A stretch of 64,000 nucleotides of DNA from Danio rerio. Taxonomy: Eukaryota; Chordata; Actinopteri; Cypriniformes; Danionidae. The stretch spans positions 62,234,501 to 62,298,500 of the forward strand of contig NC_133183.1 of the NCBI RefSeq assembly GCF_049306965.1. Reading direction: 5' to 3'. The notes beneath the pieces were generated by a model, which searched no databases, was not told the DNA's origin, and worked only from the letters and a program-made list of their open reading frames with translations. This document shows, one piece after another, positions 22,001 to 32,101 of this stretch; position 1 is the first letter of the stretch, and each line of letters opens with the position of its first letter. The position numbers and the translations under genes were made by a program.

Positions 22001-25000
22001 TTGTACAATAAACTATTGTACAAAATATTGCTGGCATATTGTTCGATTTTTTTTTTTTTTTTTTGTCTTTGCCTCCGTTTTCATTTGGTTTATTCAATGC
22101 CTTAATTATATCTGGCAAAGAGGAGTTTACATTCATTTGAATGTTTATTAGGAATTTTCAAATAAAAAGTCAACGGTAAATGGTGTGTATAAATAATACA
22201 TGTAACATTTACAGCTTTTTTTTGTTATTTAAGATTCAGTTTCTAGAACATTAATACTTTATAAATGCAAATTCAGTAGATTAACTTAATAATATGATGA
22301 AACTCAAAATCAAGCTCAGAGATATTCTTAAAATCAAGTTCAAATAACGTTGCATGAGATCGATCTGGGCATACAGGCTAACATTAGTTTTGTTTTTATA
22401 ATTATTATTTCAGACCCATAAGTTGAATTACTGCAAGATAGCAATCATCTGTATTTTCCCTGACATAATAACGTTCAGTATCAGCAAACAAAAGCCCACA
22501 TTTAACCGAATAAACGGTGATCCGTCAGATCCTGTAGGTCAGAAAGTATAGTTTAATCATGGTAAAATAACACAGAAATCAAACTTTGGCACTTTAATCT
22601 CCTCCTGAAGCTCTAATGCTGCGTTCCCACCAGACGCAGAACGCGCGTCAAGCGCTAGTGATTTACATGTTAAGTCAATGCAAACGCGCGAATAGACGTC
22701 CTGCGGCGTGATATGCGCGAATGACGCAAATTGCGCGGTGCAATACGCACGAATAGTGTGACGCGAATTGAGCGTTTTGCGCGTTTGATGCACTTAACAC
22801 GCGTTTTGCGCGAATCATTCGAGTTCGAAAATCTGAACTTCAGCGGACATTCGTGCCGTGTTAACCAGTCAGGAGCTTGCTCTTGTGGAGGCGTGATTGT
22901 GACGTATCGCCTGTTGTCGGTGTTCCAGGGGAAATCCTCCAGCCTTCACCGACAACAGTTCATCAAACTGGGCTCGGCTCAGTCAGAAGCACCGCTGAAA
23001 GCCTCCGTGATCCAGGCTCAGTTTCTGGAGGAGTTTATGAGCTCACAGAGCTGGTTGCACCTCTGAAAGGATGCAATGGACTCAGACACGACCCTAAACG
23101 TATCAACGCTGTTTTTCAGCCATCATAAAGCACATAAACACTGTTATTTTCTTCATAAAATCCATGTTAGCCCTTTAGCTATGAAGCTAGAGTCACCGGG
23201 CAGACAGAAGCCCTGCCCATCACGCAAATCCGCGTCTTCTGAAGTGAATTTGACACGCGAATGAAGCGGATTTGACTCGCGAATAAAGTGGGGTTTGACG
23301 CGCGGAAGAAGCGAGTAAACTCAAATGTTCACGCGGCTATTTACGCGCGAATAGCGCGATTTATCCGCGTGTTCCGCGTCTGGTGTGAACACAGCATAAC
23401 GGTCTGCTTAGAGAAGCTGTCAATCACAACTGTCAATCACGATGACACGCCCCGTTTTTATAGCATTAAAATACTGCTAAGAACATGCTGTTTACAGAAA
23501 TGAATATCTGCACCTATATCCGCATGATAACCAGTGCCTTTATTGACCAAAACCATCTTTCAGGAAATTTTAATGCAAGTGAATTACATTTTTTTTTATT
23601 TGGGCTCCAGTTTCGTTGGTTAACATGGGGAAGACGGGCTTATGACTTGTACTACAGCCAGCCCCCAGGGGGCGATCTAACAGCCGGGAGCATCACTTAA
23701 AAGGAGGCATGCAGCACAGTTGGTCCCAAACCCCTCCTTAGCGCACAGTTTGCAGTGATTGGTCGACTGCTTTCAGCGCCAGAGAGATACGCCCACCACG
23801 GCTTATTAACATTGTTAAAGTAGTCAGAGTGCAGTGTATATGTGTGAGCCCAATGCAGGAGTGCATTAAAGCAGTGCAGTTAAACACCAGCATATCGCTT
23901 TATTCTTAACCATGACACACTTTCAGTATTAATACAAACAGCGGCAAAAGCTCAACTATTTTGACACTTCACCCCGCAAGAACAGCTAGCGGTGGCCATA
24001 GCAACGACAAACAGTTGTGGATCGCGAGCTCACAAACGCATTTTTCAGTCCACCTGGTTTTTTTGTCATTCCGCGATCGCTGAATCCAACGCAAAATCAA
24101 CATTAAAAATTCATAATTCTACAAAATTCATAATTAAAAACAAAATAATCACAAAAAAATTTAAATAACCTCTTAAAACATCCACTTGCAAGCCATATAA
24201 TCAAAATATATTTATTTCAGTTTGCAATTTGTTTTACGTGACTTATTTATTCAATTGTAAATAAATTAAATGTAGTCTTCACTCGAAAACTGTCTAAAAT
24301 TTTACTGACGTGCGTGCGTGTGTGTGTATGTGTGTGTCTGCAGTGCCTGAACCATGTCTGGACTCGTTCGTCTTCCTGAGAGTGAAAGAGAAGCAGGAAA
24401 ATATCCTGGTGGAGCCTGAAACGGACGAACAGAGGTAAAAACACACACTCTGCGCACGTTTACACACACTCTTTCAGTGCAGAGGCTCTTCCTAGACTTT
24501 GATCCAAACCGTGTCATTTTAGTGACTGTGGCTTTAAATTCGGATGAGATGTGCACTATTTAACTTCAAAGGAGCACTAAAACTCTCTCTCTCTAGTCGC
24601 TGACAATATTTTTGTCAGTAACGGTGCAAAAACTCAATAGCTGGCAGCTGCTTCTCACTCAGGGCTGTTTATTCTAATTTATTACTAATGGGCGGTGCAT
24701 AGCTACTGCCTTTTTTTGCTGGTACGTCAAGAATAAAGTGACTTCGTGAATGTTGTTTGATCAGTGTGGACGTCTTTCTCAGGGAGTACGTTGAGGATCT
24801 GGGGGGTATTCCAGAAAGCTGGGTTAACTTACCATCTGCTAAAACCTAAACTCTCGGTTGATTTACCCAAAACCTGCTTACCGCGAGTATGTTGGTTCCA
24901 AAACAGGTGACAAGAGTTAGTTAAATCAACCTCCTGAAGATAACCGCGGGTTAATGCGCGTGCACGGCACACACCTGAAGGCATTTTCAGTAGATCGCCG

Positions 25001-28000
25001 AATTCACGAGTCACCATAGAAAGTCACGGTGAGAAAAAAAGGGCAACGCACTTTACAGAGGCGAAGCTGTAGGTTTTAAACACAGAGATTACACATCTGC
25101 TTCAACGAAGGAAAGAAATATAGAATAAGAAATAGATAAGAAAATAAAAAATAAATAATAAGAAAATGTATTAGTTCATTAAATTACACATGCCACCCTC
25201 CATTTTATTGTAATGATAAATTAAACTACTCTTTAACATCCTTTTTGAGTATGTTGTGTAATCATTCATGCATTTATTTTTCTTGCCATTAATTTCTTAA
25301 GGCCACAATATATGTGTTGACGAATAAGGCTTATAGAAATTGTAATCTTTCTGGAGCTAGAACTCTGTCCAAAGTCATTAAACACAGAAACATTATCATA
25401 AAAGGTAATATTTAATTACTGGAGCTCTTTATTTAACACTCTAGAATATTCTTTCTGACATGCAGCTAATAGAAAGAGGCCTGTCTAACTGCTGTGTCCT
25501 ATAATAAAGGCTTTTCAGTGGTTGAGTTTTTGACTTAAACCACACACTCTGTCACTGTTGTAAGTGATTGTTGTCAGATAGCTTTAGGTTCTTTTTATTT
25601 TGCATGCAGACGAAGTTCCTTCTGCCTCAACTAACAAGCAGTGTAAGAATTTTCTGCACTTTTCCATATTTGAATATTACTCTTGGATCACAAAATCTTT
25701 TATCTACATATTTAAATTCTAAAGTAGCTGTATAAGGTTCATCTTCAAAGATAAAGTCACATGAGCATCAACTTAAGGTGAGAAATGTATATGAAAAATA
25801 TGTTACACGTGGGTGCGTGTATAAAGCAGTGTAAAAAATCATTCATTTTATTTCAGGAAATGAAGAAATGAACAGACCAAACTATTTGATTAAACATAGT
25901 TTTTTGACTAATTATATATTTTTAGCACTCTTCCATCTGTTTTGTCTGCTTGGGTCACTGAGATTTCCTCTGGGTCAGGCTGCAGGTAGGGTGTCATCGT
26001 ATAAGGCAGAAAAGGGTATCTTTTGTCCTCCAGCAAGTAACAATAGTGCCCAGTAATGATTCTATTTTATAATACAAATATAATAAAAATAAACATTGTG
26101 TTAAGCAACATTTGCTTTATAGTTTTTTTTTTTTTTTTACACTATTTGTGTAATACACTTGAATCATTACTTCTAACCCTAACCCCTAACATATAGTGAT
26201 GAGGTGGAGTGTGTGATGAGCTGGTAAGTCGAAGCAGTAATGAGTTTAATAGTTGAAACCCCAAAAGATTAAGGATAGAAAATTAAGTTGTACCTGCACA
26301 CTTATACTTTGGACAAATTTTATATTATCAGTGTCCTTTAGTGACTGATGGAGCTTTAAAATCCGCTGCAATTAATGCACACAATAGCATTTAGAAACCC
26401 TGAAAAAAATATTATATTAAAAATGTAGGTGTGTGTGCGTGAATGTTTATATAAGACTGACGTCCTACATCTTAAATTAAAGATATATTTTCCTACAAAA
26501 GACAAAGCTGCCACTTATAATATTATACAGAAAAATGTGAGGGTGCAGAAGGAGAGAAAAAACACAAGATCTGTAAGTGAGATTCGAACTCGCTCCATTG
26601 TGCGCTCCGTTGTTCTTTATCGACTCACTGTCCACTATGCTATTCCCCTGCTCTGAACCATCTGTGTAATGATACGCAGTAATGTATGACCAAGGAACTG
26701 TACAAAAGTGTAAAAAACAGTTCAGTGCCAGTCATACTGTACAGGTGGTCCTACTGCCATATTGTACAGTTGCCTAAAATGCCCTGACGCGAATACAAAG
26801 AGCTGCACTGAATGTTTTTTATGGTAAGCGCAGACCCGCGGTTTGTCACATTTGATTTCAAAAAGGTTTATTAAATACATTAACATTATGAATTTGGTTA
26901 TGAAAAAAACTATGCACTTATAACCCTCTCACAACGAAAAAACTTGTATCTGTGTGTCCACATCCATAAATATTCTCATCAAAAGAGCACGCAATGCTCA
27001 GTAAACTCTCTGAAACAGACAAACTCTGAAACATAGCAACTTACTCTCTGAAGATAACCTGCTCCAGAGCAGGTTATCTTCAGAGAGTAAGTTGCTATGG
27101 CTACTTAACATACCCAGAAGTTACCTCCGATTTTGGAACCAAAGTTGAGGTTATCCACCTACTTACTCTCAAACTTACCCGTGTATGTCACATAACCTGC
27201 TTTCTGGAACAGCCCCCTGGACGAGGGTTCGCAGCACATGATGTGTTATCACACTGTAGCGCCTCTAGTGGCCATTTAATCAGTGACGATTTTGTTCTTT
27301 TTGACTTATTGGATGGAAACGCTACTTTATTCTCACGTCTTTTATGAGATTATTTCAGTTTTGCGCATACATTTAATTTCTCATCTTTGGATGGAAACGT
27401 AGCTAGTGTCTGTTTCCGCTCATACTTCAGAAATAGGGTCAATAAAGAGACTTCGTGAATGTTGTTTTATCAGTGTGGATATTTTTCTCAGGAAGTACGT
27501 TGTGGATCTGGACGAGGGTTCGCAGCGCAGATGCTAAATCGCACAATAGTGTCTCTAGTGGCCAGTTAATCAAAGTGACGATTTAGTTTTTTTTGACTTA
27601 TTGGATGGAAACGCTGCTTTATTCTCACGTCTTTTATGTGATTATTCCAGTTTGGCGCATAAATTAAATTTGCATCTTTGGATGGAAACGTAGCTAGTGT
27701 CTTACCGCTCTTACGTCAAGAATAAGGTCAATAAAGCGACTTCGTTAATGTGGTTTGATCAGTGCTGACGTCTTTCTCAGGGAGTACGTTGTGGATCTGG
27801 ACCAGGGTTCGCAGCACATAATGCGTTAACGCACAATAGCACCTCTAGTGGCCATTTAATCAAAGTGACGATTTTGTTTTTTTTGACTTATTGGATGGAA
27901 ACGCTGCTTTATTCTCACGTCTTTGATGTGATTATTCCAGTTTTGTGCATAAATTAAATTTGCATCTTTGGATGGAAACGTAGCTAGTGTCTGTTTGCGC

Positions 28001-28734
28001 TCGTACGTCAAGAATAAAGTTTAAAAAAAAGCGAGTTTACGAATATTGTTTGATCAGTGCTGACGTGTTTCTCATGAAGTACATTGAGGATCTGGACTAG
28101 GGTTCGCAGCACATAATGCGTTATCGCACAATAGCGCCTCTCGTGGCCATTTAATCAGTGGTGATTTTGTTCTCTTTGACTCATTGGATGGAAACGCTGC
28201 TTTATTCTCACGTCTTTTATGTGATTATTCCAGTTTTCCGCATAAATTAAATTAGCATCTTTGTATAGAAATGTAGCTTTTGTCTGTTACCGCTCATACT
28301 ACAAGAATAAGGTCAATAAAGAGACTTTGTGAATGTTGTTTGATCAGTGTGGATGTCTTTCTCAGGGAGTACGTTTTGGATCTGGTCGAGGGTTCGCAGC
28401 ACATGATGCGTTAGCGCACAATAGCACCTCTAGTGGCCATTTAATCAAAGTGACGATTTTGTTCTCTTCAACTTATTGGATGGAAACGCTGCTTTATTCT
28501 CACGTCTTTTATGTGATTATTCCAGTTTTGCGCAGAAATTAAATTTGCATCTTTGGATGGAAACGTAGCTAGTGTCTGTTAATGCAACTGTGTTAATGTT
28601 CTTTTGATCTGAGGACGTCTTTTATTGTCTTTTTCAGGGAGTACGTTGTGGATCTGGACGAGGGTTCGCAGCACCTGATGCGTTATCGCACAATAGCGCC
28701 TCTAGTGGCCAGCGGAGCAGTGCAGCTCATTTAA
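13642..28734 (+). CDS. gins4: GINS complex subunit 4 (SLD5), seven exons
   Basis: GINS4/SLD5 joins PSF1-3 in the GINS tetramer, which with CDC45 and MCM2-7 forms the CMG helicase at nuclear replication forks. Coding exons are 13642-13719, 17727-17813, 17931-18044, 18246-18343, 19735-19823, 24344-24434 and 28638-28734. Phases (0,0,0,2,1,2) close exactly, giving 217 aa; human has 223. Recognisable blocks include '[20 protein letters not shown]', '[19 protein letters not shown]', '[15 protein letters not shown]' (helical A domain), '[19 protein letters not shown]' and the C-terminal B domain '[16 protein letters not shown]'. The start is set by '[13 protein letters not shown]', an acidic N-terminus as in other vertebrates. 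Introns 1, 5 and 6 are filled with transposons, and intron 6 holds five decayed copies of exon 7. The poly(A) signal is at 28861. Confidence 0.98.
13720..14361 (+). other. start of gins4 intron 1, low-copy and repeat-like sequence
   Basis: No gene is seen. Around 14297-14355 the phrase 'tttccaactgaaactgaata' with GGGCGGGGC recurs at 15985-16040. An older element therefore seems to have been split by the MITEs at 14362 and 15411, or repeats the motif internally. Confidence 0.45.
14362..15151. mobile_element. palindromic MITE with 'agcccctttcacac' ends
   Basis: The left end 'atagcccctttcacacag' and right end 'gtgtgaaaggggctat' are inverted copies. Internal 'ccggtaa'/'ttaccgg' and 'tttccggaa' phrases also pair across the centre. 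It is about 790 bp. An open frame at 14598-14813 has no family resemblance. Superfamily not assigned. Confidence 0.8.
15411..15966. mobile_element. Harbinger-type MITE, TAA duplication
   Basis: It starts 'gggtgcttttacacctacac' and ends 'caggtgtgaaagcagcc', flanked by 'taa' on both sides (15408-15410, 15967-15969). A 3-bp TWA target is typical of PIF/Harbinger. A sister copy of 655 bp lies at 44215-44869 with nearly identical interior text such as 'aatcgcgctctgttccgcgc'. The interior frame is not a gene. Confidence 0.85.
16153..16500 (-). mobile_element. DANA-type tRNA-derived SINE, near full length
   Basis: Read on the minus strand it runs from the tRNA-like head ('gtggcgcagtaggtagtgct', then B-box-like 'gggtcgagcc') to the conserved tail ('ttcattccgttgtggcgacc', 'taataaagggac'). 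It lies in gins4 intron 1. Confidence 0.92.
16533..17614. mobile_element. 1.1 kb MITE in gins4 intron 1
   Basis: The ends 'ggggtccgttcttcttac' and 'gtacgaagaacagacccc' are inverted copies, and 'gatcctggatc' occurs near both ends. The interior has no coding sequence, and a short (TA)n lies at 17307-17331. Superfamily not assigned. Confidence 0.8.
18083..18192 (-). mobile_element. DANA SINE internal fragment
   Basis: 'gggactgtgggggaaacacc' and 'acgccaacacggggagagca' match the middle of DANA SINEs in reverse. The fragment sits in the short gins4 intron 3. Confidence 0.88.
18457..19480. repeat. 1 kb TG-rich array in gins4 intron 4 with higher-order structure
   Basis: The array is mostly (TG)n with TC, TA and GTAT interruptions, including a (TATG)n run near 18722-18768. 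A marker phrase 'gcacgtctgtctatgtatgt' (or close variants) recurs at 18518, 18940, 19094 and 19256, so longer blocks of about 154-162 bp were duplicated on top of the dinucleotide. Long Cys/Val open frames here are artefacts. Confidence 0.95.
19824..20457 (+). other. gins4 intron 5, left part, transposon-like
   Basis: After the donor at 19824 the text 'tagcccctattatgcattaa' resembles the end of a common fish DNA transposon, but no matching opposite terminus was found. No gene is seen. Confidence 0.4.
20458..20866 (-). mobile_element. solo LTR fossil
   Basis: A 409-bp unit read on the minus strand starts TGTCATGAC and ends CGTGACA, with a TATA-like motif and an 'aattaaa' motif inside. It is flanked by near-identical 5-bp direct repeats (catag/caaag). 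This is the shape of a lone LTR left after recombination. The family is unknown (Gypsy/ERV-like LTR kin). No internal genes are present. Confidence 0.6.
21029..21917. mobile_element. hAT element in gins4 intron 5
   Basis: Termini 'cagtggcgtagcg' and 'cgctacgccactg' are perfect inverted repeats, with the 8-bp duplication 'attagaaa' on both sides (21021-21028, 21918-21925). It is 889 bp with a GC-rich right end. No transposase is recognisable. Confidence 0.93.
21926..22613 (+). other. gins4 intron 5, AT-rich stretch
   Basis: No gene, no clear repeat boundary. AT-rich with a T tract at about 22049. Confidence 0.5.
22617..23396. mobile_element. Harbinger-type element with CpG-rich ends
   Basis: The left end 'tgctgcgttcccaccagacg' pairs with the right end 'cgtctggtgtgaacacagca', flanked by 'taa' (22614-22616, 23397-23399). 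It is rich in GCGCGAAT-type phrases. Open frames inside show no known domain. Confidence 0.85.
23400..24343 (+). other. right part of gins4 intron 5
   Basis: No gene is seen. The text around 23640-24000 ('cagccagcccccagggggcg') is transposon-like but has no boundary I can define. A short TG run precedes the exon 6 acceptor. Confidence 0.4.
24801..27215. mobile_element. 2.4 kb non-autonomous DNA transposon inside a gins4 exon copy
   Basis: Termini 'ggggtattccagaaagctgg' and, inverted, 'ggggctgttccagaaagcag' mark the ends. The short flank 'ctgg' occurs on both sides. No transposase is recognisable in 2.4 kb. The interior has scattered 'gttaactta'-like phrases near both ends and a 33-bp-arm hairpin at 27032-27099. 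Superfamily not assigned. Confidence 0.8.
27032..27099. repeat. perfect 33-bp inverted repeat with 2-nt loop
   Basis: The left arm 27032-27064 ('catagcaacttactctctga' and onward to 'cctgctc') and the right arm 27067-27099 are exact reverse complements around the loop 'ca'. It lies 120 bp inside the right end of the 24801-27215 transposon and repeats its terminal wording ('ataacctgct'). Confidence 0.95.
27492..27566 (+). pseudogene. decayed gins4 exon-7 copy B
   Basis: The acceptor 'ttctcag' is present. In the gins4 phase it reads [14 protein letters not shown] then stop, so the last 19 residues of GINS4 would be lost. AATAAA follows at 27730-27735 in the spacer. Confidence 0.88.
27781..27858 (+). 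pseudogene. decayed gins4 exon-7 copy C
   Basis: The acceptor 'tttctcag' is intact. It reads [15 protein letters not shown] then stop. This is the closest copy to the true exon in its first 16 codons. AATAAA follows at 28013-28018. Confidence 0.88.
28076..28153 (+). pseudogene. decayed gins4 exon-7 copy D
   Basis: The acceptor AG is changed to AT ('tttctcatgaag'), so it should not splice. An early stop follows 'KYIEDLD'. AATAAA follows at 28315-28320. Confidence 0.86.
28366..28443 (+). pseudogene. decayed gins4 exon-7 copy E
   Basis: The acceptor 'tttctcag' is intact. It reads [15 protein letters not shown] then stop. No AATAAA lies between it and the true exon 7, 272 bp downstream. Confidence 0.88.
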
Positions 28735-28860
28735 ACCTGAGCAGAAGACGCCATGAAGGAATCAGATCATCTGTGTACGACTCAAAAAAAAAAAATCCGA
28801 TCAGTGTTCTGCAGATCCATAAGTATGACCTTATGTTTGAATATGAAAGCATTTACAGTT

Positions 28861-28866
28861 AATAAA
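28861..28866 (+). promoter_or_regulatory. gins4: gins4 poly(A) signal
   Basis: AATAAA lies 127 bp after the gins4 stop codon, with a second one ('taataaaac') about 20 bp on. A TTAA-flanked MITE begins at 28898, right after the likely cleavage region. Confidence 0.75.
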
Positions 28867-28897
28867 ATGATCAATGCACATAATAAAACTCACTTAA

Positions 28898-29114
28898 AGG
28901 GACCGTTCACACAAAAATGAAAATTCTGTCTTGCCAGTCACCTGTTCAAAACCTGTTTGAGTTTCTTTCTTCTGTCGAACACAAAGGAAGATATACTTAA
29001 GAATGCTGGGAAAAACAGCCACGTTGACTACCATTGTATTTTTTGATCCTACAATGGGAGTCAACTAAAAAATCATAAATGTGTAAACGGGTCAATTTTA
29101 GGTGAACTGTCCCT
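28898..29114. mobile_element. TTAA-flanked MITE
   Basis: It starts 'agggaccgttcac' and ends 'ggtgaactgtccct', flanked by TTAA on both sides (28894-28897, 29115-29118). TTAA duplication points to a Kolobok or piggyBac-like superfamily. It is non-coding. Related ends are seen near 31626, 41215, 49185 and 54530. Confidence 0.8.
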
Positions 29115-29118
29115 TTAA

Positions 29119-29428
29119 GAGCATTTTACTGTGTTTGAATGTAATATAAACTAAAGCGTAACTGCATATACACTCAGGTGTAGCACAGCAGTTGTGTAGT
29201 CTTGCGTTGTGGTGGTGATATTGCGATATTTCATCACACACTGCCGGCTCTGCTGTCGCAGGCTGGTCAGAAACAGAAGCTGTGGTTTTTCTCTGTTAAA
29301 GGGAAGTCGTTAGTTCGGATGGATGAGGTCATTCAGTGGCCAATGGGGGTTTGTTGGGGTGCTAGAAATAAAAACGAATTATTTATGTTTCTTTATATTG
29401 TTCCACTTTTTTGTGAGTGAGTGAGTGA

Positions 29429-29522
<94 letters not shown>

Positions 29523-30065
29523 CAAACTTTTATAATGATGTGAGTATGACCGGCATCGCTGGCGGAAGTTGATTTATGAGCACATTTCACTCGTCCCCAT
29601 TTTAAATCAAACAGAGTGGTGTTTTTTCATAATGTAGAAATGGACAGAAAATGCAGTTTGAGTACAGAAACAATAGGAGCTTATGGCACGTCCCCACAAT
29701 TCACAAAAACAAGTGAACTTTTGAAAAATATAGGGAGTATATTATATCAGATATTATAATCAGAACTGGTTAACTGGCTTTGGTACTTTTCATCTTGCAA
29801 AAAGTATTGCAAAAGCAAAACAATATCGTACAAGAGCTCTGAGGAACATCCTTTACTAACAGGTTATAAACACTTATACTCAGTGTTGCTCACCATAATT
29901 AGAGAGCTCACTGTCATATTTCACCACACGTTTGATTGTTAAACAAAATTCAACACTGTTATGTAGTGTTATGTTATAATCAGTTTTTTATAACATAACA
30001 TTTTGTTTTATTTAGATTTTTTTATTATTTATTTTTTGTTTTATTATTATTATTTTCATTCATTC
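29119..30065 (+). other. intergenic stretch after gins4
   Basis: It holds a (GAGT)n/(GT)n microsatellite at 29409-29520. Otherwise AT-rich with no recognisable gene. Confidence 0.5.
29409..29520. repeat. (GAGT)n-(GT)n microsatellite
   Basis: A few GAGT units followed by about 90 bp of pure GT. Confidence 0.97.
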
Positions 30066-30147
30066 ATTTTATTGTCGGCTTAGTCCCTTTATTAATCCGG
30101 GGTCGCCACAGCGGAATGAACCACCAACTTATCCAGCATGTTTTTTT
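30066..30147 (-). mobile_element. DANA SINE 3'-end fragment
   Basis: 'gcttagtccctttattaatc' and 'gtcgccacagcggaatgaac' are the reverse complement of the DANA tail. Confidence 0.88.
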
Positions 30148-30739
30148 ATTATTTATTATTATTATTTTATTACGCTCTTGTTTTGTTTGTGGGAATTATT
30201 TGATACTATGAAAACTGAATGTGCTTTGACAACCTTTTAAAAACAGTGAAAACGCTTGTTAATACAGAGAAGCTGTCCTAACATTTTTTGTCTCACTATT
30301 TCAGTGATCTTCAGTATTTTTGTATCAGTATTTGGAAAGCTGCCGTATCGGCGAGTACCTGGAAAAAAAAAAGTGTCGGTACTTTAAAAAATGGTATCGG
30401 TGCAACTCTAGTGTGCAGACATGCTGCCGCTGCAGCTGGTGTATTCTGGGAAATTTTCTCACCCCTTGGTTTCAAGTGTGGTCCTGAAAAATCTTCGTTT
30501 CAAGGGCTTTCTAGCCCTTCCACTTATCTAGACCTTCGCCTTCAAGCTTAAGAGAATTGGGGCACCCCTACCCTTTAACGTGAACATGCGAAACGAAGGG
30601 GAAGGGCTGAGGAGGAGAATCCGGATTGGGCCTTAATGTTTGATTTACTCTTTACTGCATCTATAGTGTAATCCTAGCTCTAGCATTCCACAGCACCACG
30701 GATGAACCCAGCATTCTGTTTGCAGTCTAAATATAATAA

Positions 30740-31165
30740 ACAGTTTCTACAAATTTCTAGCCATAATAGTTTTAATAACTCATCTCTAAAAAACTGATTT
30801 ATTTTCTCTTTGATGATGACAGCACATAATATTAGACTAGATATTCTTCTATACAGCTTAAAGTGACATGTAAAGGCTTCACTAGGGTAATTAGGGTAAA
30901 GTTAGGGTAATTAGGCAAGTCATTGTATAACAGTGGTTTGTTCTGGTGACAATCCAAAGCAAATATTGCTTAAGGGGGCTAATACTATTGAGCTTAAAAT
31001 GACTTTAAAAATTATTAAGAACTGATTTTATTCTACCTGATATAAAATAAGACTTTCTCCAGTGGACAAAATATTATAGGGAATACTGTGAGAGTTCTGA
31101 ATCTGTTCAACATCATTTGGAAAATGATTGAAATTCAGAGGAGGGTGAATACTTCTGACTTCATG
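30740..31165 (+). mobile_element. diverged CAGTTGAAGTC-type Tc1 MITE
   Basis: It matches 6560-7089 in 'ccataatagttttaataact', 'cagcttaaagtgacat' and the end 'tacttctgacttca', but the outer terminal bases are eroded. The sequence between 30148 and 30740 is repeat-like without clear ends. Confidence 0.75.
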
Positions 31166-32101
31166 TACTGTATCTTACTGTGTCTCTAAATTCACCCCGT
31201 GACGCGACTCTGATATCAATTAGCTAATCACGCCCTTTGACCTCTTGTGCTTGAGAAATCCTCCAGTTTCTCCATATCCTCTTCAGCACGTCTCCTCTGC
31301 TGTACGTGACCATTTTACCTGTTTCCCAGGTTAATTATACACCAATGCTCACGTTTACTGCATTCACAAGCCGAGAACTCTGCCTGCATGCCTGAACCAT
31401 GCATAAAGTATTTTAATTGTTGTTCAGGGGTTATGAAACGTGTGATTTTACCGAGGCGTCTCATCTTGCATGATGAATCATGATTCACCAACACACCACG
31501 GAAATGTGGCCAATAAAGTATGTGGAAACTTCACTATTCACGCCGTCAACATGGAGGTTCTGTCATCATCTACTCATCCAATATACTCAAGCTTTGATGA
31601 GATTCTTTATTCTGTGAAACATTAAAGGGGTAGTTCACCCAAAAATGAACATATCCTGGTAATTTACTCATCCACGGTCATCCCACTTTTCATATTGAGA
31701 TGAATCTGTTGTTCTTGGTGATTCATATAATGGCAGTGAATGGTGACAGGATTTTTTTAAAAAAAACTATAAGAAATTGAACATTTATATGCAATATTAT
31801 TATCCATATTTTCTCATTATCGTGTAGCTGTAGTCCAAAACCATTTTAAAATATCGTCTTTTGTGTTCAGAAATCATTCAAAATGCTGCGGCAGTATGAA
31901 AACACACAAATAAAAAAAGAAACAAGTGATTTCTAGATTTACCTTGACTTGTTTCTCATTGCAGACAATACAGCAAACATTATTTAAAGTGCTGCATATC
32001 ATTTTTGATCATGCAAAATTTTGCAACACAATTCAAAAAAAGTTGGATTTAAGCATTTAATACTTAATGTAATGTTGCCGTTCCTCTTCACGACACTTAG
32101 G

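Larger units (their letters stand above)
24783..27282 (+). pseudogene. decayed gins4 exon-7 copy A, split by a transposon
   Basis: The left piece is 24783-24800 ('gagtacgttgaggatctgg'), the right piece begins at 27216 ('ctggacgagggttcgcagca') and ends about 27275. The acceptor 'tttctcag' is intact. Without the insert the copy would read [14 protein letters not shown], then [11 protein letters not shown] and stop, so it kept an open frame until the insertion. As it stands the frame runs into the transposon and stops after '[15 protein letters not shown]'. Confidence 0.85.
24435..28637 (+). repeat. gins4: gins4 intron 6: tandem array of decayed exon-7 units
   Basis: Five degenerate copies of the terminal gins4 exon lie in direct orientation ahead of the real one. 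Their first exon bases are at 24783, 27492, 27781, 28076 and 28366; the real exon starts at 28638. Steps are about 294 (after removing a transposon), 289, 295, 290 and 272 bp. Each unit is about 75 bp of exon-like sequence, then a spacer with 'ttggatggaaacgctgc', 'cataaattaaatttgcatct' and 'gacgtctttctcag'. In all five, exon similarity stops at 'gtggcca' and passes into 'tttaatca', so one truncated progenitor was amplified. Confidence 0.93.

Noticed and set aside
26170-26195. Telomere-like 'ctaaccctaacccctaac'
   Set aside because: Too short and isolated within a transposon; not an interstitial telomere array.
26560-26660. tRNA-like 'gattcgaactc' motif
   Set aside because: No matching A box or acceptor stem; it lies inside the 2.4 kb transposon.
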